From contig JAFUDT010000004.1 in assembly GCA_017464285.1 (NCBI GenBank), positions 248,001-312,000 on the forward strand: 64,000 nt of DNA, given 5' to 3'. The stretch comes from Bacteroidales bacterium. Its GTDB lineage: Bacteria > Bacteroidota > Bacteroidia > Bacteroidales > UBA1402. The translations under genes were made by a program, and so were the position numbers. The notes under the pieces were generated by a model. The model did not search any database and had not been told where the DNA came from. It worked only from the letters and a program-made list of their open reading frames with translations. How positions within the stretch are numbered: position 1 is the stretch's first letter; each line of letters starts with the position of its first letter. This document shows, in pieces, positions 34,512 through 43,146 of this stretch.

Positions 34512-37418
34512 TTATTTGCCGAGCAGCCGACGGGCGAGATCCACGGCACTGTTGGCATTGTCGCTGTAGCCGTCTGCCCCTATCTTGTCGGCAAACTGCT
34601 GGCTCAGGGGGGCTCCGCCGATCATGATCTTGACCTTGTCCCGAAGCCCGGCTTCTTTGACAGCCTCGATGACTTCAGCCATATAGTCCATGGTGGTAGT
34701 GAGCAGAGCACTGATGGCCAGGATGTCGGCTTGGTTCTCTTTGACTGCCTCGACGAATTTCTCCTTAGGAACGTCGATGCCGATGTTGATGACTTCAAAA
34801 CCACAGCCTTCAAGCATGGAGGCAACCAGGTTCTTGCCGATGTCATGCAGGTCGCCTTTGACTGTCCCGATGACGACTTTGCCCAGGGATTCCACCTGAT
34901 GGCCGACCATCAGGGGCTTGAGCAGCTGCATGGCTCCCTTCATGGCGCGTCCGGCCATCAGAAGCTGGGGAACGAAGACCTTGCCGTCCTGGAACTGACG
35001 GCCTATCTCGCTCATGGCCCGGATCATCTGGCCGTTGATGAGCGTCTGCGGCTCGATGCCGGCATCCATGGCCGCTTGTGTGGCAGCCTGGGCCTCGGGT
35101 AACTTCCCTTTCAGTATGGCGGTAAAGAGTGCGTCGTCATCTGAGGTGACCTGGCCGCTTTTCGGACTGGTCTCGGCCCGGGATCCTGTATCATCGGTCC
35201 GGGGTGCTTTTTCTTCGGACTCGGGGGCCTTGTCGACCTGGGTTGCCGTTTCCTCCTCTACGCCCTGCGGACCGGCCGGCTGGCTTGAAACCGCTGCGCC
35301 GGCAGCCTGTCTGGAGGGGCGATGCGGGCTCAGCCAGATATCATCGTCGGTCTTCACCAATTTGGCAATCTCGCGGATATGGGTGTCGTCCGTGCCGCAG
35401 CAGCCGCCGATGATATTGACCACATGGTCTTCGATGAGCGGCCAAACGACCCGCTGCATCATTTTGGGCGTCTGGCTGTACTTCCCGTCCTTGTCGGGCA
35501 GACCGGCATTGGGGAAGGCAATGATGCGGAAAGGGACTTCGGCGGAGAGACGGCGCAGGAAGGGCAGCATCATCTCGGCTCCCAGCGAGCAGTTCAGGCC
35601 GACACAGGTGACTGGTTCTCCTTCGAGAGACTTCATATAGGCGAGCAGGTCTTGTCCGAGCATGTTGAACCCTTTGGGATCCTTCATGGTGAAGCTCATG
35701 ATGACAGGCACTTCACGTCCGGTTTTTTTCATCATGGCCTTGGCGGCTTCCAAAGCGATGCCGGCATTGGCCGTGTCGAAAATGGTCTCGACGAGCAGGG
35801 CGTCCACGCCACCGTCAATCAGGGCAAGTATCTGCTCTTCGTAGGCGGTCTGCAATACAAGAGGACTAATCTCCTGCAGGCTGACACATTTGGCTGTCGG
35901 ACCGATCCCGCCGGCGACATAGACTGGTCGGTCGGCTGCATACAGACCGACAGCAGCGCGGGCGATGACAGCAGCGGAAATATTGATTTCACGAGCTTTG
36001 GTCTCCATGTGGAAGCCTTGCAGGGAAATGCGCTGTGCATTGAAGGTATTGGTCGTGATGATATCGGCGCCTGCCTCGATGAAGCGGCGATGGATGTCGG
36101 CCACGACGGCCGGCTGCGTCAGGCAGAGCAGATCGTTGCATCCTTTCAGGTCGGTACTGTTGTCGCGGTACTGTGGCCCGCGGTAGTCGGCTTCGCCCAG
36201 ATGATATTGCTGTATGGTCGTGCCGGTGGCTCCGTCCAGGACGAGAATCCTTTTTTCCATAGCCCGGGTCAGGCTCTCCCGGTTTGTCGGGGCAGGGCGC
36301 TCTATCTTGATGACCGGCTGGTCATGGTGACACTGGCAGCTGTTTTTGGGCCGGTATTCTTCAACGATTTTCATGGCTTGCTCGATTTCCTGTTCGTTGT
36401 GGAAGTTCATTTCGAGATGGACACCGTCCGGTCCGACGGTATCCAGCAGCGGTTTGATCTCGTCCACTTCGACCCAGCAGGCCATCAGGCTCTTGCCTCC
36501 GGCAAGGATCTTCTTGTAAAGATCGTACCATTTGGGCGAACCGCCCTGAGGCTCGCCCACGCCGGGCGTCCACTGGATGGCGTTGAGCTCTTCGATTTCG
36601 AGCAGGGCCGGCAGATGACGCATGGCTCCCACTCCGTCGAGATGATAGAGCGTGTAGGGGATCTTCCGGCATTGTTCCCGGATGTAGGGCTGGACAAAAC
36701 GCCGGTAGTCTTCTTCGGAAATCATGGTGGAAATGTCGCACTGGAGTTTGCTCATCTTGCCCGGGGCCCAGGACGAGAAATAGCAGAAAGCCATTTCGTC
36801 TCCTTCCCGGATGATTTCGTAAAGCTCGTCGAAGACACGGAAATAGATGTCATTGATGCGTTGCAGCTGCTCTTCCACCCATTCGGGCTGTATGAGCAGA
36901 TCTTCCAGAATCTTGTCTGTGCCTTTCAGGGCGGCCAGTATGTCAAGGCCTTCCATCAGGTCGGGCATACCTACGTAGTAGTGGCCCTGAGCCTTCTGTT
37001 TGCAGGCATTGAGCAGGTCTTTGTGCAGTTTCCAGTTGGGGTGGTTCTCGTCAAATCTGACCTGGCCGTCGAAATGGGGATCGGGATGAATCCAGATAGT
37101 GTCTTCGCCACCTTCCAGCACACCTCCCAGGATGGCTGCCAGCGAACCTGGCCCGAGCTGGGTGTTGGCTACCGGCAGGATGTCCGCTTTGAGACTGCTG
37201 TGGGCGACGTACCAGTCAAGATAATCGGCTCTCCACTGCGGGTCGAACCATTTCTGGTTCAGGTCGGCAGGACCGGCCGGCCGGGGAATGTCGGCATGGG
37301 GCGTGACCCCCTGCTGAAGATGCTCCCACATGTTCAGAATGATACCTTTATGGTTCCACCAGTCGATATATCGTTGTTTGGTAGTCTCAAGATCGGGCTT
37401 CCACATTTTTGTTGTCAT
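34512..37418 (-). CDS. Three-module corrinoid methyltransferase: URO-D-like, homocysteine S-methyltransferase, B12-binding
   Basis: 968 residues from the ATG at 37418 (MTTKMWKPDLE). Residues 1-358 belong to the uroporphyrinogen-decarboxylase superfamily, the fold of corrinoid methyltransferases such as MtaA; YHLDGVGAMRHLPALLEIEELNAIQWTPG (257-285) marks a subgroup where HLDG replaces the usual His-x-Cys zinc site. Residues of about 388-690 are a homocysteine S-methyltransferase domain with LDGATGTTIQ and zinc cysteines C610 (LNCSLGA) and C673-C674 (GGCCGT). An acidic Pro/Ala/Ser linker spans 700-760. Residues 762-968 are the helical cap and B12 domain with GDLHDIGKN (cobalt-ligand His858) and IGGAPLS. 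MetH's folate and SAM-reactivation modules are absent. Likely role: methyl transfer from a non-folate donor through cobalamin to homocysteine. The donor is unknown. Cytoplasmic. Confidence 0.88.
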   Translation of the reverse strand: MTTKMWKPDLETTKQRYIDWWNHKGIILNMWEHLQQGVTPHADIPRPAGPADLNQKWFDPQWRADYLDWYVAHSSLKADILPVANTQLGPGSLAAILGGVLEGGEDTIWIHPDPHFDGQVRFDENHPNWKLHKDLLNACKQKAQGHYYVGMPDLMEGLDILAALKGTDKILEDLLIQPEWVEEQLQRINDIYFRVFDELYEIIREGDEMAFCYFSSWAPGKMSKLQCDISTMISEEDYRRFVQPYIREQCRKIPYTLYHLDGVGAMRHLPALLEIEELNAIQWTPGVGEPQGGSPKWYDLYKKILAGGKSLMACWVEVDEIKPLLDTVGPDGVHLEMNFHNEQEIEQAMKIVEEYRPKNSCQCHHDQPVIKIERPAPTNRESLTRAMEKRILVLDGATGTTIQQYHLGEADYRGPQYRDNSTDLKGCNDLLCLTQPAVVADIHRRFIEAGADIITTNTFNAQRISLQGFHMETKAREINISAAVIARAAVGLYAADRPVYVAGGIGPTAKCVSLQEISPLVLQTAYEEQILALIDGGVDALLVETIFDTANAGIALEAAKAMMKKTGREVPVIMSFTMKDPKGFNMLGQDLLAYMKSLEGEPVTCVGLNCSLGAEMMLPFLRRLSAEVPFRIIAFPNAGLPDKDGKYSQTPKMMQRVVWPLIEDHVVNIIGGCCGTDDTHIREIAKLVKTDDDIWLSPHRPSRQAAGAAVSSQPAGPQGVEEETATQVDKAPESEEKAPRTDDTGSRAETSPKSGQVTSDDDALFTAILKGKLPEAQAATQAAMDAGIEPQTLINGQMIRAMSEIGRQFQDGKVFVPQLLMAGRAMKGAMQLLKPLMVGHQVESLGKVVIGTVKGDLHDIGKNLVASMLEGCGFEVINIGIDVPKEKFVEAVKENQADILAISALLTTTMDYMAEVIEAVKEAGLRDKVKIMIGGAPLSQQFADKIGADGYSDNANSAVDLARRLLGK

Positions 37419-37528
37419 GTACTTGTCGGTTTGTTTTTCGGTAATGGATGATGACCAGGGTCTGTCTGACAGACGGCTACAAAAATACTTCTTTTCTCTG
37501 AATATCCTTCGGTGAGTGTCCATGTTTA

Positions 37529-37560
37529 TTTGCGATTACGTCCGACTTGTGTTACTTTTG
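37529..37560 (+). promoter_or_regulatory. Bacteroidota-type promoter of lptB
   Basis: TTTG (37529-37532), 20 bp, TACTTTTG (37553-37560): a near-perfect promoter. Transcription should begin near 37567, about 15 bases before the ATG at 37582, which settles the start codon of lptB. The divergent fusion gene has a TATTTTTG box on the complement at 37480-37487. Confidence 0.8.
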
Positions 37561-37581
37561 CCACCGGATTATCGAACGAGT

Positions 37582-38385
37582 ATGATGGAAATCGAAGACA
37601 GTGGACTGGTGTTGCGGACGGAGAATCTGGTCAAGCGTTACCGTAAGCGTACGGTGGTCGATCATGTCTCCATTGAACTGCATCAAGGCGAAATAGTCGG
37701 TCTGCTGGGCCCCAACGGAGCAGGCAAGACAACGACCTTCTACATGACCACAGGGCTGGTGGTACCCAACGAAGGCAGGATTTTCCTGGGTGACCAGGAT
37801 ATCACGGGCTATCCCGTGTATAAGCGTGCTCAGGCCGGTATCGGCTATCTTGCCCAGGAGGCTTCTGTTTTTCGGAAAATGACGGTCGAGGACAATATTT
37901 TCTCCGTGCTTCAGATGACCCGCCTCTCGCGCGAAGAACAAAAAGAGCAGCTCGAAAGCCTGATTTCCGAGTTCCATCTCAATAAGGTCCGCAAAAACCT
38001 GGGTGACCGTCTCTCGGGCGGTGAGCGGCGCCGGACCGAGATTGCGCGCTGCCTGGCCATCAGTCCGAAGTTCATTATGCTTGACGAGCCTTTTGCCGGG
38101 GTGGACCCTATTGCCGTGGACGATATTCAGTCGATAGTCGCCAGTCTGGTCAAAAAGAACATCGGCATCCTCATCACCGACCATAATGTCCGGGAGACCT
38201 TGTCCATTACCGACCGTGCCTATATGCTGTTCGACGGTAAGATCCTCTTTCAGGGCACACCCGAGGAACTTGCTGCCAACGAGACGGTCAGACGCAATTA
38301 CCTTGGTGTCAATTTTGAACTGACACGCAACCGGGCAGTTGAGCGTGATGAACAAGGCAACCGCCTGCGTCGTAAGGAGGATTGA
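37582..38385 (+). CDS. lptB: LPS export ABC transporter ATP-binding protein LptB
   Basis: 267 residues from the ATG at 37582; the frame is open to 37516 but the promoter at 37529-37560 excludes that. Complete ABC ATPase: Walker [17 protein letters not shown]-loop LAQEASVF, signature [16 protein letters not shown], Walker [15 protein letters not shown]-loop [10 protein letters not shown]. The FYMTTGLV and TDHNVRETL wording is specific to LptB. It powers LPS extraction from the inner membrane by LptFG. LptD for the outer membrane is also in this window. Confidence 0.95.
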   Translation: MMEIEDSGLVLRTENLVKRYRKRTVVDHVSIELHQGEIVGLLGPNGAGKTTTFYMTTGLVVPNEGRIFLGDQDITGYPVYKRAQAGIGYLAQEASVFRKMTVEDNIFSVLQMTRLSREEQKEQLESLISEFHLNKVRKNLGDRLSGGERRRTEIARCLAISPKFIMLDEPFAGVDPIAVDDIQSIVASLVKKNIGILITDHNVRETLSITDRAYMLFDGKILFQGTPEELAANETVRRNYLGVNFELTRNRAVERDEQGNRLRRKED

Positions 38386-38409
38386 CTGTGATTCCGGAAA
38401 AGACGGACG

Positions 38410-39486
38410 CTAAACGAACTCGTCGCCGAATTTCATGCCGGCATCGATGACAAACTGCCTGATTTCCTGCTCATCTTCTTTTTTGCATATCATCAGCACA
38501 TTGTCCGATGAGGTGATGATGTAGCCGTCCATTTTCTGAATCACCGCCAGCTGGTTTTCGGGCAAGGAGACAATCGTGTCGTGACTGTCGTAGAAAAGAG
38601 CTCTGCCCTTGAGGACGGAATTGCCTTTGTCGTCCTTGTCGGCCAGCTCGTGCAAGGATCCCCAGGTCCCCAGATCCGACCAGCCGAAATCCCCCATCTG
38701 CACATAGACATTGTCGGCTTTTTCCATGATTCCGTAATCGATGGAAATGTTGGGACAGGCAGGGAAAATCTGATTGATAAAGCTCTTCTCCCGATCGGTA
38801 TTGAACAGTTCGAGGCCTGAGTTGAAGGGAGTGGCCACTTCGGGCAGCAGACGGTTGAAAGCCTCCAGGATGGTCTGGACGTTCCAGATGAAAATACCGG
38901 AGTTCCAGAAGAAGTCGCCGCTGGCCAGAAATACTTTGGCCAGCTCCAGATTGGGTTTTTCGGTGAAAGCCTTCACTTTGGTGAAGTTGCCGAGTTTGTC
39001 ATGGGAAGCCTGGATGTAGCCATAACCCGTTTCCGGCCGGTTGGGACGGATGCCGAGAGTAAGCAGCACCGGTTCACGGGCGACAAATTCCAGCCCGTCG
39101 CTGATACAGGAAAGAAACTCTTTTTCTTTGAGAATGAGGTGGTCCGAAGGCGCTACTATGATATTGGCCTCGGGATTGATGGCCCTGATATGGTGGGCGG
39201 CATAGGCAATGCAGGGAGCCGTGTTGCGTCGGCAGGGTTCCAGAAGAATCTGTTCGGGCCTGATCTCGGGCAGTTGCTCCAGCGTGAGCTTGTCGTACAG
39301 CTGGTTGGTGGCGATGAAGATGTTCTCCACGGGAACGACCTGTTTGAAACGGTCGAAGGTCTGTTGGATAAGCGACCGGCCTGTGCCGAAGAAGTCGAGG
39401 AACTGCTTGGGATATGAACTGCGGCTGGCCGGCCAGAAACGGCTTCCGATGCCGCCGCTCATAATGACGCAATAATTGTTGTTCAT
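38410..39486 (-). CDS. manC: Mannose-1-phosphate guanylyltransferase
   Basis: 358 residues. The nucleotidyltransferase signature is MSGGIGSRFWPASRSSYPKQFLDF. It is followed by IIVAPSDHLILKE, RPNRPETGYGYI, VKAFTEKPNLE and GDFFWNSGIFIW, all standard for GDP-mannose pyrophosphorylase. It lacks the C-terminal isomerase domain, so it is the short single-function form. GDP-mannose feeds O-antigen, capsule and protein O-glycan synthesis. It is convergent with lptB across a 24-bp gap. Confidence 0.94.
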   Translation of the reverse strand: MNNNYCVIMSGGIGSRFWPASRSSYPKQFLDFFGTGRSLIQQTFDRFKQVVPVENIFIATNQLYDKLTLEQLPEIRPEQILLEPCRRNTAPCIAYAAHHIRAINPEANIIVAPSDHLILKEKEFLSCISDGLEFVAREPVLLTLGIRPNRPETGYGYIQASHDKLGNFTKVKAFTEKPNLELAKVFLASGDFFWNSGIFIWNVQTILEAFNRLLPEVATPFNSGLELFNTDREKSFINQIFPACPNISIDYGIMEKADNVYVQMGDFGWSDLGTWGSLHELADKDDKGNSVLKGRALFYDSHDTIVSLPENQLAVIQKMDGYIITSSDNVLMICKKEDEQEIRQFVIDAGMKFGDEFV

Positions 39487-39547
39487 AGACGTGTCAAAAA
39501 GTTCGACAAGGTACGAAATCTTTTGTATAAAAATACCAGCGGCCCTA

Positions 39548-40507
39548 TTATTTCTTTTTGGAGGCTTTTTCCTGTTGTCTGGCCGATTTTTCCCTTTCGA
39601 TGACTTGGCTATGAGGTTCTTCCCACAGACCTTCGGTCATGTTGTGCAATTCCTTTTCCAGACGTTGCTGCTCAGCGGCAATTTCTTCCGGAGTGCTGCA
39701 GTAGTCCATGATGTTTTGATTGAGCAGGTTGGATACTTTGTAGATATCTCCCTGATACTGGTGTCTGACAAAATAGTCATAGACGGTCATGTTGTCCAGG
39801 GCATTGTAGCTGCTGGTGCGCAGGCTGTTGGCGGCCAGCAGGGAACAGGCCTCGTCAAAGGGTACCCAGAAGAGCGGATATTTTCTGGTCTCCCCCGTTT
39901 CATCTTCACGTACCAGTACGGGGCAGAAGCTGATGATCCTGGTCCGGATGGAGGAAGTGTTCTTGTCCAGGTACCAGAGTTCCTTGATGTAGTACAGGGT
40001 GACTTCGTTGCTGGGGATATCCGCAGTCTCGACAATATAGACCGTGTCTTTGGGGTTCTTGGCATCTGGTTTGGTCTCATAGGGGATCCAGAAGCGGTTG
40101 AGCAGTTCGTCGAACTTCACTTTGTATTCATCGTTGAAAACTTCCTTGCCGTCGAGGTAGTCGTAGACCTTCAGACGGCCGTTGGAGACTTCCTCGAAAA
40201 GCAGTGAGAAAAGATTCTTGTGCTGTCCGTCGGGCTGCGGCGGATAATATAGCGGGGCGTTTTTCTCGTTCTTGAGGTCCAGCATGCGGAAAACTTCACG
40301 CTGCCAGGTAATCTGGTCGGGAGAAAGCTCTCTGGCAGACGGAACAATGCTATTCTGCATCGTTGGGGCAGGCTGGACCCCGGTCGTTGCGGCCCTGCTC
40401 GGCTGAGGTGTCGCAGCAAGGCTCTGCCGCGATCTTGGCTGGGCCTGCAGCAGGCTGATACCCATTATCATGAGGGAAAGACTGATAAGCAGATTTCTGG
40501 TTTTCAT
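39548..40507 (-). CDS. porN: T9SS ring component PorN/GldN
   Basis: 319 residues. The signal peptide is MKTRNLLISLSLMIMGISLLQAQ. A variable Ala/Pro/Thr-rich segment follows, then the GldN/PorN domain (ITWQREVFRMLDLKNEKNAPLYYPPQP, LFSLLFEEVSNGRLKVYDYLDG, WIPYETKPDAKNPKDTVYIVE). PorN binds the lipoprotein PorK to form a large periplasmic ring under the outer membrane. The Lys-rich C-terminus (QQEKASKKK) is common in the family. It is the last gene of porP-K-L-M-N, 11 bp after porM. Confidence 0.94.
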   Translation of the reverse strand: MKTRNLLISLSLMIMGISLLQAQPRSRQSLAATPQPSRAATTGVQPAPTMQNSIVPSARELSPDQITWQREVFRMLDLKNEKNAPLYYPPQPDGQHKNLFSLLFEEVSNGRLKVYDYLDGKEVFNDEYKVKFDELLNRFWIPYETKPDAKNPKDTVYIVETADIPSNEVTLYYIKELWYLDKNTSSIRTRIISFCPVLVREDETGETRKYPLFWVPFDEACSLLAANSLRTSSYNALDNMTVYDYFVRHQYQGDIYKVSNLLNQNIMDYCSTPEEIAAEQQRLEKELHNMTEGLWEEPHSQVIEREKSARQQEKASKKK

Positions 40508-40518
40508 AGGAGTGATGC

Positions 40519-42084
40519 TTAGTTGATGATTATTTCCATGGGGGAGAGCGTCTGTTCGATCTTATCCGGTCCGATGGCGCGGATGCGGGAGATGAAGAAA
40601 CGCTTGCCGCGTCCCAGGGCACGTATCTGAGATTTCTGTCGGGCTGAGAAGTTGGCACCCTGCGAGACTTCGACATTGGTGTTGCCCATAGAGTCATATA
40701 TAAGGGTCTCGAAGGAGAGCACCGTGAAACTGACGTCCAGCAGATCGTCGTCCAGGGCGGCGATAATGCCGGGTGCATCCATGATGTTCTTTTTGGCGAA
40801 GGCCGTACCGCCACGGTATTTCCTGACCACACCGCTTTCGTCTTTGTATTCGATGAAGGCGCGGGGTTCAGGCAGCGGACGCACGCGGAAAGGCATGCGG
40901 GCAACATTCTGGCTGCGGCCGTCCATGACAGCATTGACAGTGACCAGACATTCCTTGTTGATGTCGGTCGGAGTGGCAATCCAGACATTGCCGGCCCGGC
41001 GGAGCGTGCCGTTGTTGACCGAAGCCTGTACCTGCTGATCGGGCACACCCGGCACGGAAATGCTCAAACGGTTTTCGATACCGGCATAGAGCACGTTCAT
41101 CATGGTGTTCGAAACCGTAGCGGTGGGCTCGACCACCGTATATTGCTCGTCGAAGGTGTAGGTGCGGACCGATCCGTCGCCGTGCTGCAATTCGATACGG
41201 CCTTTGACGGGGAAGGTCCCGACCGAAGTGGTATGGATTTCGTACAGACCGTTCTTGTCGAGGGGCAGCTGCTGGCCGTTGACAAAGATATGGGGTCGCT
41301 GTGTGGAGTCCTCGGCCGACAGGACGATGTTGGCCCGGTAGGTGTTGCCTCGGACAATGTTCTGTGAATTAGGTATCACATAGGCCTTGATCTGGTTGAC
41401 CCGGAAGTCGCCTACGTCGATGTTGCTTGTCAGCGTATGGAGCACTTCCCCTTCGGCATAGCGGATGTCGTTCTGAAGTTTGGAGAAGAAGGTGAGGACG
41501 GCGCTGACGGGCATGTTGTCGAACATGGAAGTTTCCCAGTTCAGGCCCTGGGCCTTGGCTTTCGCTGAGGGTTCGGTCGAGAAATTGTCCATGATGACTT
41601 TCTGCTTGAGACTATCGGTAATCATGGCCGTCATATCTGTACGGAAACGTTCCATGGATTCGGCCAGCTGACGGCCGGCATGTCCCGTGGGCGGCAGCAT
41701 GACATAGGCAGGCGCATTGACGTCTTCCTGCTTTTTGATATGATAGATGTCTGCATTTCGGCCGTCGGCTTTGCGGGCGATCTGCCATTTCAGGTCATCT
41801 ACATACTGATACATGGAGTCAGCCATGGCTTTGAGCTCCTGGGCTCTTTCATACCATTCTCCGCTCTTCTCGGGATTCTGTTCATAATAGGCCGTCAGGT
41901 CGTCGTAGAGCGACTGGTTCTGGGCCTGGGAGTTCTGCGTACTCCGCAAAAGACTGTCCTCGACCATTTCGAAACCTCCCAGTACATCCGATGATACGTT
42001 GAGTGCCAGCATGCAGAGCAGCATGATGTACATCAGTCCGATCATTTTCTGTCTCGGGGTCTCCGGTGCATTTGTTGAAGGCAT
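40519..42084 (-). CDS. porM: T9SS motor protein PorM/GldM
   Basis: 521 residues. The N-terminal membrane helix is KMIGLMYIMLLCMLALNVSSDVLGGF; the rest is periplasmic, with a helical D1 region then beta domains (GDFRVNQIKAYVIPNSQNIVRGNTYRANIVLSAED; LSISVPGVPDQQVQASVNNG). With PorL it forms the proton-driven inner-membrane motor whose dimeric shaft reaches up to the PorK/N ring. The length matches GldM (about 510-520 aa). It is 24 bp after porL. Confidence 0.95.
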   Translation of the reverse strand: MPSTNAPETPRQKMIGLMYIMLLCMLALNVSSDVLGGFEMVEDSLLRSTQNSQAQNQSLYDDLTAYYEQNPEKSGEWYERAQELKAMADSMYQYVDDLKWQIARKADGRNADIYHIKKQEDVNAPAYVMLPPTGHAGRQLAESMERFRTDMTAMITDSLKQKVIMDNFSTEPSAKAKAQGLNWETSMFDNMPVSAVLTFFSKLQNDIRYAEGEVLHTLTSNIDVGDFRVNQIKAYVIPNSQNIVRGNTYRANIVLSAEDSTQRPHIFVNGQQLPLDKNGLYEIHTTSVGTFPVKGRIELQHGDGSVRTYTFDEQYTVVEPTATVSNTMMNVLYAGIENRLSISVPGVPDQQVQASVNNGTLRRAGNVWIATPTDINKECLVTVNAVMDGRSQNVARMPFRVRPLPEPRAFIEYKDESGVVRKYRGGTAFAKKNIMDAPGIIAALDDDLLDVSFTVLSFETLIYDSMGNTNVEVSQGANFSARQKSQIRALGRGKRFFISRIRAIGPDKIEQTLSPMEIIIN

Positions 42085-42108
42085 AATCTATTGGGTTTTT
42101 GCTGGAGA

Positions 42109-43107
42109 TCAGTTGTTTTCTTTTTGTTCGTCCCCGTTGCCGTTCTCGGGATGGATTCCCGTGAAAGCCTGGCCGGCCATCATGGCCTGCAGCATGCGGG
42201 TGTAGATCTGGTTCAGACTGGTCAGGTTGCCGGCCATGGCTTCCGTCTCCTTGATGAAGCGGTCGCTGTCGTCGGCCGAGCCTTCGTACATGTCCTTGAT
42301 GTTGAGCAGGCTCTTGTTGATGCAGTCGATGGTGTGTATCTGCGAGCTGATGTCCTTGAGCTGGATTTCGTAGATGGTGTTGAGGCCTTTCAGGTGGAGG
42401 TTGAGTCTGTCCATCTGCTCAGCATATTCCTTAAGGCTGTTTTCCAGCGTTTTGGTCTCTTCTTCGCTGATGTTGATCTGCGGAATGCTCCATTCGGCAT
42501 TCTCCTGGTGGTAACCCTTGGAGACGGCGGCGCGGATTTCTTCCTCTATGTCGGAAGCCTGCAGGCCTTCGGCGGGAACCTCAGCCGGGTGAGTTCCGAC
42601 CGGAACACCCGGCTGGCTGCCGACGGGCACACCGATTACCTGTACCACGGTCTGTCCGCCTGAGACGGCAGGAGCGGATCCTGAGGCAGCTGGCGCAGAC
42701 CCGGCAGTGGGAGAAGCGGGCTGTGGGGCGGGAGAAGCGGGCTGCGGGGTGACAGCCCCGGCCATGACACTGCCGGCCATCGGCACATTGGCCACCGGTC
42801 CGTTGATCAGAGCTTCATTGCCGATGAAATAGGGCATATCCTGCGGATTCCCGCTCTTGAGGATGGGGAAGACCGTTTCCCAGTGGTAGTTACGGAAGGG
42901 AGGCTCGAAAGCCGAGATGGCGAACATCAGGACTTCTGTACCCAGTCCCACGGCCAGCATGACATTGGCGCCGTCGAGGTGCAGGATTTTGAACAGAGTA
43001 CCCAGGATGGCGATCGAGGCGCCGAATCCATAGAAAAAATTGAATAAAGTCTTGCCGCGGTAGCTGGCCAGGAACTTTATGAAGGCGGATTCTTTTTTTT
43101 CTGACAT
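42109..43107 (-). CDS. porL: T9SS motor protein PorL/GldL
   Basis: 332 residues from the ATG at 43107 (MSEKKESAFIKFL). Two membrane helices lie close together near the N-terminus (FNFFYGFGASIAILGTLFKIL and MLAVGLGTEVLMFAISAF), followed by FEPPFRNYHWETVFP. The cytoplasmic tail contains a Pro/Ala/Ser/Gly-rich stretch (about 125-190) that looks disordered, then a helical segment (ETKTLENSLKEYAEQMDRLN) and a Glu/Asn tail. PorL forms a pentamer around the PorM helices and is thought to conduct protons. A TACCTTTG box on the complement (43132-43139) in the 39-bp gap after porK might be an internal promoter. Confidence 0.95.
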   Translation of the reverse strand: MSEKKESAFIKFLASYRGKTLFNFFYGFGASIAILGTLFKILHLDGANVMLAVGLGTEVLMFAISAFEPPFRNYHWETVFPILKSGNPQDMPYFIGNEALINGPVANVPMAGSVMAGAVTPQPASPAPQPASPTAGSAPAASGSAPAVSGGQTVVQVIGVPVGSQPGVPVGTHPAEVPAEGLQASDIEEEIRAAVSKGYHQENAEWSIPQINISEEETKTLENSLKEYAEQMDRLNLHLKGLNTIYEIQLKDISSQIHTIDCINKSLLNIKDMYEGSADDSDRFIKETEAMAGNLTSLNQIYTRMLQAMMAGQAFTGIHPENGNGDEQKENN

Positions 43108-43146
43108 GATATTTGACTGTTTTATTATCGACAAAGGTAGTAATGC

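Noticed and set aside
35322-37451. Rightward reading frame of 709 codons opposite the methyltransferase fusion
   Set aside because: It is antisense to a gene with intact catalytic motifs throughout. No signal, motif or promoter supports the rightward frame.
37516-37581. Upstream start for lptB
   Set aside because: The promoter boxes at 37529-37560 lie within this stretch, and the family N-terminus begins at 37582.
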